NCBI GenBank assembly: GCA_047495785.1
Contig: JBLDXI010000004.1
Coordinates: 868,001-932,000, forward strand
Reading direction: 5' to 3'
DNA from: Lepidodermella squamata
Lineage: Eukaryota; Gastrotricha
Length of the DNA stretch: 64,000 nucleotides
Part shown: positions 10,598-22,671 of the stretch, one piece after another
Position numbering within the stretch: position 1 is the first letter of the stretch
Layout of the letters: each line of letters begins with the position of its first letter
Notes under the pieces: model-generated
Told to the model about the DNA's origin: nothing
Seen by the model: only the letters and a program-made list of their open reading frames with translations
The model's database searches: none
Program-made: the position numbers and the translations under genes

Positions 10598-12317
10598 ATG
10601 GTCAGTACATTAACCTTGGTGTAGCAGACCGATTTCGAGAATTACTAGGCGATCTCTGGCTCACTGCTATCTGGGATCCTGCCCACTTGATCGAGCTTGC
10701 GATGAAAGATGCCCGCTCTGAAAACGAGTGGTTGAAAACTCTGATTGACTTGATCACCGAAGTTTTCAAGCATTTCGGCAGGGGAAAGAAGTTTCACGAG
10801 CTGGAACAAGCGGCTTCTGTTGCCGAAACCTCGCTTGGGAGCGTCGGTCTATTTTCAGGTTAGTCAATAATTGAATCATCAATAACTTGCAAGCCATTAA
10901 TCCCATGCAAATTTGAATTGCACCACGCGATTCTACGCAAAAAACTGCTTAGTTTGATGTATTACACGGGTATATAACGCTTTGGAAGGAAAAAATAATT
11001 ACGGTGCAATAAAGTAATAAAACAATTTAAAAAAATCAACTATCTCCGGAAGTACGGGGGCTATTGAAATTCTGAAAACGGAATCAAATCCGCCGTACGA
11101 ACTTTACCCCTCCGGGGTTTCTAAGGGGGATTTCGAGTTCAAAGGAAGCGGTTTTGCCGGTTTTTTGAAAAATTCTACATCAATTGCCTAAAGCCGCCTA
11201 AACATACCCCACCGGAAGTAAAACTGATTGTGCGATATCTGCCTTATTATGAATGATAGAAACATGAAAATTTGTCATCTAGGGTGAAATTTCACGCTGA
11301 ACAAGCTGGTGTCACTCAATTTCCTCTATCTATCACCACTGATCGATTATCGATTATCGATTTCTGCTGATCATCGATAATTGATCGAGATAATCGCAAA
11401 AAACGTATTTTACCTGTGTCATTATAACTAGATACCCGATTCGCAGCCTACGCTGATGGGGTTTTCCGCAATTTCCGCAAAAATTTCACAACGATGCATG
11501 CGAAACTTGTCGAGAAGAGCGACCCACTAGCTGCGAAAATCGGCCAAGCGAAACTCGTTTTGCAGCTCAATTTGGCAATTGATGTTTACGATCTCCTTGG
11601 TAAAACCTCGAAACAAGTTCAAACTTTCGACTTGATGAATTGGGAAATTGACACGATAATAAAACTCGCCAGATCGAAATTCCGCCAAATGTCGGCAGTA
11701 GATATTGAAGATTGCGCTGATCAATTTCCATCGTTCCACTCCGCGTACAAGGAGTTGCAAGAAAATGGTAAGTGTGAAATTGGGCAGTTTTGGGAGGATC
11801 TAATCTTCCTTATTATTAGGGGGCAAGTATAAAACTCGCAAATTGGACCAATGCGGTGGGCAGATTGTCGTCACTCGATCGGCTAAATCAACCGGACCTA
11901 CTGACCTATTGTCTACTGCCAAATCATGTCTCGAGCAAGGAAAGCGTCTATGCACGACTATAACGCAGCGACTTGTGGAACGTTTTCCGCCTCAGCAGAA
12001 TCTGAGCAGCAAGGCTGCATTGGTGTTTAATGTGGAACTGATAAAGGCTGGGGCTCCAGAGCAGATATCCGTCCTCTCTGAAATCATCGACGAGGCCGAG
12101 GAAGGTGGGCAGCTGCTCAATCGAGATTCGATAATCAGTCAATACCGCATTTGGAGCAAGCGGGTTAAATCGCTTCCCTTAAATGGGCAAAAACACTGCG
12201 AGGTGTTGTATCAATTTATGAATACCGCTTCATTACATGAAGGGCTCCAAGACTTCATGTCTTTTTATTTAAAATGTGCCCTCAAGAGCCACTGCGAGTC
12301 CGTGGTGGAGTCGATGG
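10598..12317 (+). repeat. Right arm of 1.72-kb palindrome
   Basis: Reverse complement of the left arm at 8446-10165, carrying the same hAT-like coding blocks on the plus strand (10640-10862, 11494-11832, 11843 onward). Homology ends at 12317, where the reading frame leaves the shared sequence after ESMES. Confidence 0.9.
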
Positions 12318-12687
12318 AGTCGAAAAATTACAAGCAAGTAGTACAAGCTCAGCTCAGCTCATGGCCACTTCATCTACGCTGCCTTCTTTAGCGTCGGCTA
12401 GTTCAAGTTCAGCTCTAACAACTAATTCTGTGACCACGTCTTCTACGCTACCGTCTTTGGCATCCGTGAGTGACACTGGATCGTCGGTTTCCACCAACGA
12501 AAACCCTGTTGATGTAGCAACTGCAGCTGATGACGACGACGTTTTCAATTGTGATGTTATGCTTCCATCTAGTCGCATGTCGATGGCCGGACCACATTCG
12601 GCGGTATCTCGAAGCCCGAGTGTCGAACCGACTGATCGGCAATCCAATCTTAGTCGTAATTCAGCGAATGAAGATACGATAACGTAA
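11494..12687 (+). pseudogene. hAT-like transposase-derived gene, right palindrome copy with different 3' end
   Basis: Plus-strand coding blocks 11494-11832 and 11843-12391 repeat the left-arm protein until 12317. Beyond the arm the sequence differs from the left copy: a Ser/Thr/Ala-rich low-complexity reading (frame 12274-12687) ends at a stop at 12687. The rich tail may be coding or may be chance. The left copy instead continues for ~85 residues to GRIEF, so at least one copy has lost its original C-terminus. Confidence 0.4.
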
Positions 12688-13215
12688 CCTTGGTGCGTGA
12701 GCCCAATTACAAGATTCAGCACCAGCAATTTGTTTGGCGTGCGAGAAATGCGGGAAATTCGATGTGAAAAACGAACCAAAAACTCGCAAAATGAAGAATG
12801 CGAGATAAAAATGAGCAAGAAACAAATTTCATGATTTTTTTAAGTTGGATCTTTTAATTTCAAATAAAATCAATAAGAAATTCAGCGAGAGCGTACCATA
12901 CAATGCTAGTAACCCTGAAAATTTCACGATACGACCCGGATAACAAACATATACGGAAGCCAATCAGGTTATATGGGTTTAAAATCGCCTTCAGGCTGAT
13001 ATTTCGTCCTTCGGCTGCGCCTCAGGCCGAAATATAAGCCTTCAGGCGATTATAAACCCATATACCCTTCTTGTCTTCCGTATATTATATATTATTTTGC
13101 AAATCTGGTTTATTCTAATATTATTCTGCTGCAGCAGCTCTCAACACTAAACACATCTTCTGCATGAAGTAAACTTTCAACAGCCTTTTCAGAGGCTAAC
13201 CGCATGACTTATCAT
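12688..13215. other. Spacer with a ~130-bp hairpin repeat
   Basis: Holds an inverted repeat at about 12,951-13,083: an arm starting ATACGGAAG, with GGTTTAAAATCGCC inside it, is mirrored at the other end around a GC-rich loop. It looks like a short foldback MITE. The remaining bases show nothing recognisable. Confidence 0.6.
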
Positions 13216-16200
13216 TTATTCAACATAGGTTTCGCATACTGCGTATGCTATACCATTGCTGCAATCATCTAAATACATGTAGGGAGTGATACCCCAAGTG
13301 GGAGCCTTTATGTTCGCACATCCATTAGCATAGAGCGAGGAAGCAAACATAGCTTGATCGAATGTGAAAGCCGAACCGTCCGACCATTTGAGAACACCGG
13401 CCTCTGGAGCAAGACCCACCCAACCAATGGGTGGGTAATGCGTTAAAACGTTGACAACGGCGACTGCATCGCTAGCCGTTTTAACAATTGCCAAGATGCT
13501 ATCCATTTGCGAACACTTTGCAGCTGCAGCTGGATGACTGAAAGGTAAGCCGGAGCTTTCAATTTTGAACAGAATCTTCCTAGCGTTTCGACACTGCGAC
13601 TCGCCGCTGAACGAAACATTTGCAGGGAAGCGTCTCTCAGTGTTGGCGTCACAGCCGCTTGAGCTCGATCGGCAGGTTACTGAACCGTCTGCAGTTCGCA
13701 GGCATCGATGGAAAGTGATCTATCAAAAAATAATATGTTATCAATCATTTAACTATATATGTCGTATCGTATAAGGCAATCCCTCCAATTGTCTCTCAAT
13801 AAGCAATCCGAAAGTTGCTTTTTGCCAGCTGTTTTCACCGGCCTTCAGGTCATTGAATTATAATCTAACAAATATTAAAGAGCCCGAATAGCCCTATCGA
13901 TTGGTCTGCCATTATATATGGTGTGGCGCTGAAAAATGAAAATATTCTAGGGTAAACAGAATTGAAAAAAAACGAGAGTTATTTAATAACGGTAACGGTA
14001 CGCCTTTCCCAAGGGATATTATTGGAAAAAAAATAAAATTATTGGATCTGGCGATAGTCCTTCCTAAGAACTATTAGTAGGTGGTGGAAGAGAATATGAT
14101 TAGATTGGGAAGTTTCAAGGAATAAGGGAATACTCTATGGCTAGCCATGTGGAAATATAATTTTCCAACGATCTATAACCCCGAGCTCTTTTTACTTTTG
14201 ACGCAGCCAAACGAATCGAGAGGTTTCATTTTCCAATGGAACTAGCGCCTTATTAGCGAGCAAATTGTGTCGAAGATTTTCTTGACACTAAAAATGCAAA
14301 TTTCGGATCCGCCAGTGTTCCGAGAAGGATTTGGCCTGAGGGGGATAAGGTCATTTTATTCAAAAAATTTCGCTCGCGAACGCTGCGCGTTCGCTCGCAT
14401 TGTTTCATCATTCCCGATTATTTATTTACCAATATCAACAACTTTTTTCAATCGAACAGTAAAAAAGTTTTCCTAACGCCGAAAATCGCGTCCTTTGCTC
14501 TATCTTTGGCCGTCGGGACTTTCGGCGCCGCCAGGTTGCGTCGGTCATGGGATCGAGCGCTGTTGCGACCAGCCATCAGCCAAGCTCGACAAAGAGGTAT
14601 TGGGTCGAATTTAGCCACCGGTTGCCCGTTAATAGCTATGAACATTAAATCTATTGTTTTAGTGAAATGTTATCTATCACAATTCAAGCCCGGAAAATTT
14701 ACTTGAAACCACAGGAACCTTCAGCCGATTTCGAAGGTCGGTGTGAACGTTATTCATCACGCTGAAACCACGTTCACACTCAGCCGTTGCGATCGGGAAA
14801 ATTCTCAAGCAATCAATTAAGTGCATCAGGTCGCTGCCTTCGGCTGGCAAAGGGGCCTTATTGAGCTTGTAAGCAGCCTTCCAAGCTCGCATTTCAGCCT
14901 CGACCTTGTCGTCTCTCATTGCCATCGCATTGCAGATAAGGAGGACGTCGATCTCGCCATATAGATCGTAGGAATCGTCCTCCGCCGAAGGCCATGTTTC
15001 CGGTAAAAGAACATGGGCGCGGCTTAGAACGCCTTTGCTATCTGCCATCCTGGCTTTCAGAGAATCGATGACCCTATTTAAGATAGCCTTGTGTTTATTG
15101 CGGAAGATGCCGATGTCGCGTTCCGAGCAATTTCGAAGGGGTACTTCCTTGAAACATTCGGCTTCTGCTTCTGACACCAACGCCTGCACGCTGGCCCCAA
15201 AATTATCGCGAATAACTTCAAGCGCCTTCAAACAGCGCTCGATTTTTGGCCAAACGTTATGGGCCGAAGTCAGCGGATCTTGAAGAACCCTAAAATTTGA
15301 AAAATTAAATTTTAATTTCAAATTTTGAAATTTAAATCATCAGTCATAATATTATACCGCAAAATCCGTATTAAAAGACAGAACCTAAATAGACGGAGCA
15401 ACTAACCTAGATAAAGTTTGAATCTCACGGAGCACGTCGTGACACGTCGATAGAAGCGCGACTGTATGAAAGTCGGTCAGACTTTCAAGGACTGAGGTGA
15501 TAGTTTTCTCCTTCTCAGTTTTCTTCTTTGATTTTGCGCTGTCTAGCCGACCCTGAAGGTGACCGTAAACACTGGGGAGATTGTTGAGCAAGGCTCTGGT
15601 AGCCGTAAAACTGCTGTATGCCCAGCGTACATCAAACACCCGTTGCTGCTGAAGAATAATTTCCCCAAGTTCAGCAGCAACCGAATGCAGCTCGCGCAGC
15701 CTTTTCGGCGAGGGCGAGTAAAAGGCGTATATTTTGCCGACGAAATCTGTGAAAATCTGAATCGCCAACGAGCTTTTGATTGCGTCCGCGATGCCTAACT
15801 CGAGACGATGCGCGAGGCAGTGAAAAATGATCAAGCGACGAAACTTCCTCCTCAATATAGCTCCTTTATTAAAAATTGTAAAATTTAAAAATTGAATTTA
15901 AAAAAATTATAAGTCAAAAAAATCGATTAAATTTCTATCAAGGTCGCAAATATAGCAAAGCGAAAAATGAACTCGCCTACGCCGTTAGATTTTCCCATGA
16001 GAACGCTGGCTCCGTCAACGGCGAGAGCCACCCACTTCTTCATCAGGTATTCATCAGTGAAGCCGTTTTTGTGTAAGACATCCAAAATAGCGTCGGCAAT
16101 AGCATTTGCATCGCTTTCGTTCAGCTCAACTAAATCGAGGAAAAAATCCACCGGGCTCTTCCCCCTTAACCCCCGGTCTCGGAACACTGGGATCCGCGCT

Positions 16201-19200
16201 GTTTTGACAGTATGCTGCTAAAAATGACGAATTTTCCTTATTCTTTTGCAACGAGATTCGAGATGGATGTTTCGGACAATAAAATTTGTCGCCATGTTTT
16301 CGCCATCCATTAGCATAGGGCCCAATGGTCGATTTCATTTTCACATAACAGGGCTAAATCTTCAGTATTTTTTATCTGTAGGCAGGGTTCAGACTAGGTC
16401 CAGCATCCAGCACTGAGGGGGTAAATCGAGCATTTTGAGATCAAAACCCTTACGTTTTCCGAAAATTTTCGAACGCCATGGGGGTTTGTTTACCCCCCTT
16501 ACCCCCTGTCGGACCACTGTCTGTAGGCACCAACATTTCTACCTGCAGGAAGAATCCGAAATTCAGGGCTACACATTGATACAAGGTTTGTTAACAAAAT
16601 TCTACAGAATAAGAAAAATGTGGCCAAGTTTTAAGTTGGACAAAAATTGGAAAATTCGCCGAGCCACTTGTTAACAAGCAAGTACGTAGGAATTGGAAAA
16701 TGAGGTTAAAATCTGAATTCACCACCGGGGTTGTGTCCGCGATACATTTATCGTGATTCAGCTTGAAGTTGCCCAAGTCCGAGAACAGCTTATTCTGTTA
16801 TAGAAAACATTTGATACCGCGAAACCATGCTCTTTGGTCTACGTTACCTGAGTTTGGTCTAGAGGACAAGCAGCGTAGCAAGACGTTCGGTTAGATGAAT
16901 CCTTGCACGAAACGGCATTCTGTCAAAACAAGAATTTGCAAGCTGCGAAATCAGGTTTGTTAACTCACTCCAAGCAGGCAAGTTGCACGGTTGATGTAGA
17001 CCTTGTTCGAGTATTGCTGAGTTTCATTGCTGGTGAAACAGCCAGGGCTTTGCGGACGGCAGTCGTGGAATTTGCGAGATGTCGAGTCGAAACAGCGGAT
17101 GTGAGGCCTTTCGCTTATCGGAACTGTGACTGAAATTCAGAGAGGAGTGTGATCGAAAAAGTTATATATTTTTTGTAATTTATATCAACGTTATAGCAGC
17201 ATTATAATTTTTTGTTCCTGTTTTACGTTGATTGGTGTCATTCATTAATATTATGAGCACCGACAGTTATAAAACATTGAACCTAGTAAAGAAGTGTTAT
17301 CCCTGGTTTGATTTATATTATATTATGTTCTCTTCTTCCTTGAAAGGCAAATTTCTTCGACACTAGAAAGGTACCGTCAACTGGGGTGACTTTGGGCAAT
17401 GGGGTGACTTTGGCGTGCCAAAAATCTAAGATGGCAAGGTAAATACACCGCAAGTGGGTTACCGTTGGATAGCCTGTAGGAAATGAAGTCTAAAAATGGC
17501 ATACGATTTCAATTTTGATCAGACGGCTTCAGTTGGGCAGTCACCAAAGTATTAATAAAAAAATGAATTTTTCGAAATTTTTCCAAAACTTCACCTGCTA
17601 TAATATTTCCTTAGGTGTGTTGCATTGATGTGCATTGTACACATCCAGACTGGCCTTTCCTTGGGCTATCCAATAGTACCCCACTTGCGGGGTATTTACC
17701 TTGCCATCTTAGATTTTTGGCACGCCAAAGTCACCCCATTTTGGAACGTCGAAGTCACCCCACTGCCCAAAGTCACCCCAGTTGACGGTATTGATATGAG
17801 CTGTGGTATTCAGTGGTATTATTTCGGCAAATAGCGCGCTAATGCTCGCGATTTTCTTATACCTTCCAAATATATAGGTCAGCTATATATATAAATTACG
17901 TCCATATATATGTTCTTTCACGAACATCTTTGAAGCGAAATATGCTACTTGTTTCAAGAACACATTGACTAGTTTAGGAAATGAAAAAGATAAAAAAGGC
18001 CGCCGGAGAGGTCATCAAGCTCTTCTTCCTCTTCATCGTTCTCAGCTGCCGATTCGAAATCGCAATCCTCGAAAAGATCACGAGGCGAAAATTGGTCACC
18101 CACCGACGTGGCCACCCTTGTCAGCGTGTTAAAACTGCCCTACAGCAATCAGATCGGTGATAGCTTCATAGCAGTGCTTTGTTCAAAAGATCCATCTGCC
18201 ATCCGCGATCGTGGCCTTGCCATGGAACAGAACAGTTGAAGGACATTTTCAACCTAGAAGCTGTCGATCAGCGATCTATATAAAACAAATTTCCATCCTA
18301 GCCATCCTAGTCATCCTAGTCATTCCTGTCATTTGGGTAATTGTTGTTATTGCTGTTTCCGCTTTTTTTGCTACGCGTTACTAATGCACAGGTAAAATAA
18401 AATGAGAGATGTGCTATTCGATAAATTATTTAGCAATTATTGCCAATATAATTTACAATTATTCCAAATTGTCGAAGGGAATTTTGAGGTGAGTAAGATG
18501 AAAGTAGCTGTATCTGATTGTAAGGGGCAGAAATTCTATGCATTTATTTAATATTCTGAATACTTGGTCATTCTACCCTAGACCTGACTCTATTTATTGC
18601 CCATACGCATAGTTATGTATGTTCATTGTAATAAATAGATGCATCGCTTATTTTTTTCTGACTGCATTTATAACAACTTTATAATGTTGTTATAAAAAAT
18701 TGTTATGTACGATCACACTCCTCAGAATGTGAGCTGTTTACGGTAATTCCTTTTAAAATATTCCATCTTTATTCATCTTGAAATATGGCTAACCAGTAAA
18801 ATCATCGTCGCCTTTGAAAAAACTTAGCGAAGCACTTATGATTCTTCGCTAGCGCGTAGCTCTTAGCCAGCCCTCTCTAACTAGAACCCTCTGTAAATGA
18901 TGCAAACATGTGTCTCTCGAACCTTTGCATCTATGGAGGTCGCACTGTAATTTTGGAAATGACTTTCGATGCAGAGACTTTGATTTGATTTGATTTGATT
19001 GTGATTTGATTTGATTTAGGCCATTTTTTGATTATTTGATTTAGAAAATTTCAGGATGATTTGATTTGATTTAAATTTAGCCCACTTGATTTACTGCTGA
19101 TTTATAAAAATCAGAACTCTCGGAGTTCCCCCAGTTACTAAACATGAGAACTCACATTTGCCTTGAAAACAACTGTTTTCCAAAGCCTGGAGCTATTCAT

Positions 19201-20362
19201 GCCCTTGCATACTCATTCTGCCAAAACCAAGCATGAAATTTGAAAGAATTTACCTTAATTTACCCAGTAATTTACCTTAATATTCATGTTTCCCTATGCG
19301 AAAGATTCGATTTGATTTTATTTAAACGGGCCTGATGATTTGATTTGATTGATTTACTATCGATTTTTGGGGGATTTGGTTTCAAATGATTGATTTACAA
19401 AGACCTGTGATTTACTGAATAAATCAAATCAAATCAAATAAAAGTCACTGTTTCGATGTTCAATTACTTGGACCAAAATGATTGATGTTATAACAGATAA
19501 TATCAAAATAACGCACTCAATCCGTTGGTACAAGACGTGAGATTCGGATACAAAGTCGAATTAGTTGACTCCTGAGAAAAAATCAAGTTGATTAAATAAT
19601 CTTGAAAGCTTGAAAATTGCTCACCCAGTTTTCAGGGCATTTGTACGGGTCAGGGACGCAAGTTTTGATGACGCCGTTCGACATGCAGCGCCTGAATTTT
19701 AACGTCTGAAATGACAAAGGTTAAATCGAATGTCTGATCGGAATCCTAAATTCCAACCTCGAATGCTGCTTTCAGTTTCTCGCATTCGTTGAGGTTATAT
19801 TTCAAGCTCAACGTCGCATTCTGATCACCAAACCAAAACGTCTGAAAAAATCAGAACCATTCAAGAATGAACAAGAAGTATGATCTTCCTTCACCCTTCA
19901 CTCCGATAAAAACTTTTAAGAATTTTTTTGAAGCTTACATTCATATCGCCCGGGTTGTTACAGCCGACGTTTCCGGGTACGCAAAACGGGGTGAGAGCCT
20001 CGTATTTGTAGCACATTCGACCATTCTATAGACAAATTAAAAGTTAAATTGAACATCAAATAGGAGAAGAATAAACGGGCCCCGATGTTGCAACTGCCGG
20101 CTGTTCGGAAAATCGAGCCCCACTATCGATAAAACAGAAAAATTGTACTGTCTTGATCTCGACTGAAAAAAATTTGAAGAGAGCGGAAAACCTGATATTC
20201 GGTTAGTGGATTACAGCCATTGGCAGCTGGATTGCAGCTGGTGAATCGATTGCTGAACTGCGAGAAGCATCGAACACAGTTAACCGGCTGCGTACTCCAC
20301 GCTACGTCGCAATAAGCTAGCATCAGTGCCAAAAGTGCAACATTGAAGCAATAACCAGCCAT
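13216..20362 (-). CDS. Copy B: secreted six-repeat Cys-rich protein with type II C-type-lectin tail
   Basis: Exons: 20362-20192, 20122-20081, 20025-19939, 19841-19758, 19705-19625, 19571-19517, 17129-16969, 16919-16848, 16794-16723 and 13719-13216, about 442 aa with no internal stop. The start MAGYCF was chosen because it aligns with the other copies; an in-frame ATG lies 12 bases upstream. Six four-cysteine units precede a lectin domain with GWVGLAP and LKWSDGSAF, ending AVCETYVE. Exon 2 is followed by GC instead of GT. Two introns are much enlarged by mobile elements: intron 6 (2.4 kb) holds elements at 17,374 and 18,972, and intron 9 (3.0 kb) holds hAT elements at 14,313 and 16,383. Confidence 0.8.
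14313..16189 (-). mobile_element. hAT DNA transposon, 1877 bp, N-terminally truncated transposase
   Basis: Ends are a perfect 13-bp inverted repeat, CAGTGTTCCGAGA, flanked on both sides by the 8-bp target duplication GGATCCGC (14305-14312 and 16190-16197), the hAT hallmark. It sits in intron 9 of copy B in the same orientation. The coding content starts within the right terminal repeat, so the DNA-binding N-terminus has been deleted, and this copy is probably immobile on its own. Confidence 0.92.
14677..16187 (-). pseudogene. hAT transposase remnant
   Basis: Three minus-strand blocks, 16187-15927, 15855-15385 and 15321-14677. Block 1 has VALAVDGASVLMGKSNGVGE (first catalytic Asp of the RNase H fold). 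Block 2 has FHCLAHRLELGIADA, the hAT His/Leu signature, then the helical insertion. Block 3 carries the C-terminal dimerisation motif FPIATAECERGFSVMNN followed by D-L-R-N-R-L. Short AT-rich gaps between blocks look like introns. No BED finger is present. Related in type, but not identical, to the palindromic hAT-like gene at 8-12 kb. Confidence 0.8.
16383..16519. mobile_element. 137-bp nonautonomous hAT element
   Basis: Starts CAGGGTTCAGACTAGG, ends (reverse complement) CAGTGGTCCGACAGGG, and is flanked by the 8-bp duplication TCTGTAGG at 16375-16382 and 16520-16527. It lies in intron 9 of copy B, 193 bp from the larger hAT element. Its inside (GGTAAATCGAGCATTTTGAG) recurs near 34,079 in pseudogene C. 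Confidence 0.85.
17374..17788. mobile_element. 415-bp MITE with ~100-bp terminal inverted repeats, TA duplication
   Basis: Arms begin CCGTCAACTGGGGTGACTTT and mirror each other for about 100 bp, including GTGCCAAAAATCTAAGATGG. It is flanked by TA on both sides, as expected for Tc1/mariner-type insertion. Lies in intron 6 of copy B. Confidence 0.9.
18972..19450. mobile_element. 479-bp nonautonomous hAT element, GATTT-rich ends
   Basis: Left end CAGAGACTTTGATTTGATTT and right end (reverse complement) CAGTGACTTTTATTTGATTT, with the exact 8-bp duplication TTTCGATG at 18964-18971 and 19451-19458. Same family as the element at 55,126. Located in intron 6 of copy B. No coding capacity. Confidence 0.9.
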
Positions 20363-20374
20363 TTTGTTGAGCAA

Positions 20375-20894
20375 ATCTTGGTGAAAAAAGTCGAAAATAC
20401 TTTCAAATCGAACGAAAATCAGTCAAACTAAGTGTGGCAACCTGAGAAAATAAAACTCTTTCAAATGATATTCGGATTAAACAACACTCGTCCTATTTCA
20501 CTGTGGACAAAGATTATGTCCTCCTCGTTCAATTATCAAGCAGGCAGTTTAGAAATAATCGCGTGGTTCTAAAACCAGAGCGTTTCGACAATTTGATAAT
20601 TGGCAAAAAATTGTCTTGTCCTATTTCTCTCATTGTCAAAAGGCACGCTTTGCTACAAAAATCGTCCTCTCTTGCTTATTAGCGAATAAATTGGAATTTC
20701 GGACTCCCGAGGACAAGGTCATTTTCCATCTTCAATCGACATGAAATGTTACTAATAAAGTACGATTGATAATTATTTTGCCTCGCATTTTTTCAATATA
20801 ACTCCGTAGCCATGACGAATTCCTAAGAGCGGGTTTCACCAGTCAATCCTTGCAACTCACAATTTCCATTTATTCAGTAAATCGGTACTTGATC
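20375..20894. other. Upstream region of copy B and displaced channel-gene 3' flank
   Basis: Contains the presumed copy B promoter; no clear TATA box was identified. Just left of the LTR, the minus strand reads GATCAAGTACCGATTTACTG and then an AATAAA-type signal overlapping the stop-like TGA. This could be the original 3' end of the ion-channel gene, now separated from it by the 7.2-kb retrotransposon. Confidence 0.4.
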
Positions 20895-21149
20895 TGAAGG
20901 GTTGATATCCCTGACCTGGTTCGGGGGAAACTAATAACAGCGATTAGACTGAATAATATACAAGGCAGTTCAGTAAAGCAGATCAACTGATATTTTATTG
21001 TTATTATTTAGGGCTTTTATAGCCAACAGGACGCCAATTGAACTATAATGATGTGCGTCACGTGATATTACTGTCACGAGCGCTAGCTAGAATAATAAGA
21101 ATGGATTACTGAACTAGTAATTGGGACAGGGAACATAGCGATCCTCTCA
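20895..21149 (-). repeat. 3' LTR
   Basis: 255 bp; on the minus strand it begins TGAGAGGATCGC and ends AACCCTTCA. Same sequence as 27820-28074. Confidence 0.95.
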
Positions 21150-21163
21150 TATGCCCCTCCCTT
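21150..21163 (-). other. Polypurine tract
   Basis: Minus strand AAGGGAGGGGCATA directly abuts the 3' LTR. This is the expected primer for plus-strand DNA synthesis. Confidence 0.8.
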
Positions 21164-21251
21164 ACAAGTAAACGTCTTACGTTTTTTTATGAGAACAAGC
21201 AAATTTTTAAAAAAATAAATCACGATTAATCACAGGAGAAAAATTTCGAAG

Positions 21252-21827
21252 TTAGTCTTCAAGCATCTTCATCATAATCATCTTCTTCATGTGTTTTGCC
21301 ATGTCATCGCCAGCTTGCTTTGGCTTCGGACGCCCCAGAATCCCCCAACAGCGGCTGGCAGCATGGCCAAGTTTGCCGCAATTCGAGCAAGGCAGGGCAG
21401 AGCGACGAAAGTAGCCAGCGTCAGAAGTAGAGCCAGGGCCGGGGGGAAGAAGAGCAGCAGGGGCATCCGGTACAGCAGAGGCGGAGACGACAGAGGGCAG
21501 GACAGTGGCAGGAACAGCGAGGGGAGGAGCAGGCAGAAGGGCTTCCTTGAAGGCGGTGGCGATGGCCTTCACAAGGCGGGTCCTGATGGACGCAGACGTG
21601 ACGTGCTGAAGAATCAGAGGGATGAACAACAGCTTCCAGTCTGGTTCGCCACTCAAGGAGGAAGCAGCTTCGCCAACCTGGATCCTAGTGAGGCGGAAGT
21701 CGAAGTTTGCATCGAGGATGCCGTCGGAGGCAAACGCTGCTTGAGCCATTGTTTTGATGAAAAATTCGATTTCGGATTCGGTTGCGGGCAGGGCTGCGCT
21801 GAGTTGGTGCATCTCGATATCAGACAT
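21252..21827 (-). CDS. Retrotransposon ORF3: zinc-knuckle protein in the env position
   Basis: A 191-aa ORF with its own ATG lies between pol and the 3' LTR. Residues 1-95 are mixed helical. Residues 96-133 are Ala/Pro/Val-rich. A CCHC knuckle CSNCGKLGHAASRC covers ~147-160, and a Lys/Met-rich acidic-ended tail follows. It has no signal peptide or membrane segment, so it is not an envelope protein. Composition is more GC-rich than gag-pol, suggesting separate origin. Expression would need a subgenomic or spliced RNA; about 840 bp upstream is non-coding and could hold a promoter or acceptor. Possible roles are RNA binding or a chaperone; this is inference. Confidence 0.75.
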   Translation of the reverse strand: MSDIEMHQLSAALPATESEIEFFIKTMAQAAFASDGILDANFDFRLTRIQVGEAASSLSGEPDWKLLFIPLILQHVTSASIRTRLVKAIATAFKEALLPAPPLAVPATVLPSVVSASAVPDAPAALLPPGPGSTSDAGYFRRSALPCSNCGKLGHAASRCWGILGRPKPKQAGDDMAKHMKKMIMMKMLED

Positions 21828-22671
21828 GCTATAGGGAAGTAATTGTCAAGGGTAAAAAAAAACGGGCTGTTTTAGGCCACTTACATGATTAAATAACTGA
21901 AATTCCTTTGAGAAAGCGAAGATAAATATGATTGAAACTGAGAAGGCAGGATGGTTGGTTGAAATTCTGTGAATGTTTGAGGGTTTAAGTAGAGGATTTT
22001 CCAATTATTGGCTGTGTGGCGTAATTATTGATGACAAGGATTGATAGCCATCATTGCACGGATGCCTTATTGCGATCCGGAAATCATTAGCAATTTTAAA
22101 AAAAAATTGAAATTTCTGAAATTTTAGTCATTTCTGTAATGAACCAGTGGAGTTCCATTATAATTAGGCCGAGATAACAAAACGATGCCAAATAATATTT
22201 ACAGTAAAATTTGAATTGCGAATCCCATGATTAACTTATAATGTCCTTTATCATAATCATTTTCCAACCGACAACACTTTAAAGACTGCTCGATGACCTT
22301 GATGTCAAAACCAATTTTCCCTATCCTGGTTTCATGCTTTTATTGCTCATAAATGAAATATGGCATAAACATAGTCTAGCGTTAGAAAAAGTGGCAGATA
22401 CAAAGCTCAACCTGATTTCTGGTGCTAGCCAGGAGTAGAGACACGTTTCCGGTACCAGATTTAAAATTTCGACGCTCAATTTTTCCATTCACACTGTCCA
22501 TTAATCAACACTCATGGCGGATTGCGCAGATTCGTAGTCTTTTATATAGGTACTGAGAAGTTAAGAATAATTTTATTCATTCCAAGAAAATTGGATTAAT
22601 TTATGAAGTGCCAAGTGGCAAACTAATTATATTCACATTATGAAGAGAAGACCTTCAATTATTATTTTTAT

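Noticed and set aside
12274-12687. Ser/Thr-rich plus-strand frame treated as a separate gene
   Set aside because: It overlaps the broken transposase frame and has no start of its own outside the palindrome arm. Kept only as a possible tail.
16126-16344. 72-aa minus-strand frame running into the hAT terminal repeat
   Set aside because: Crosses the element boundary and its target duplication. It is chance readthrough.
17985-18120. Acidic minus-strand reading (LFEDCDFESAAENDEEEEEL) that looks coding
   Set aside because: No flanking exons or homology could be shown. It lies in a large intron of copy B and is probably a transposon scrap.
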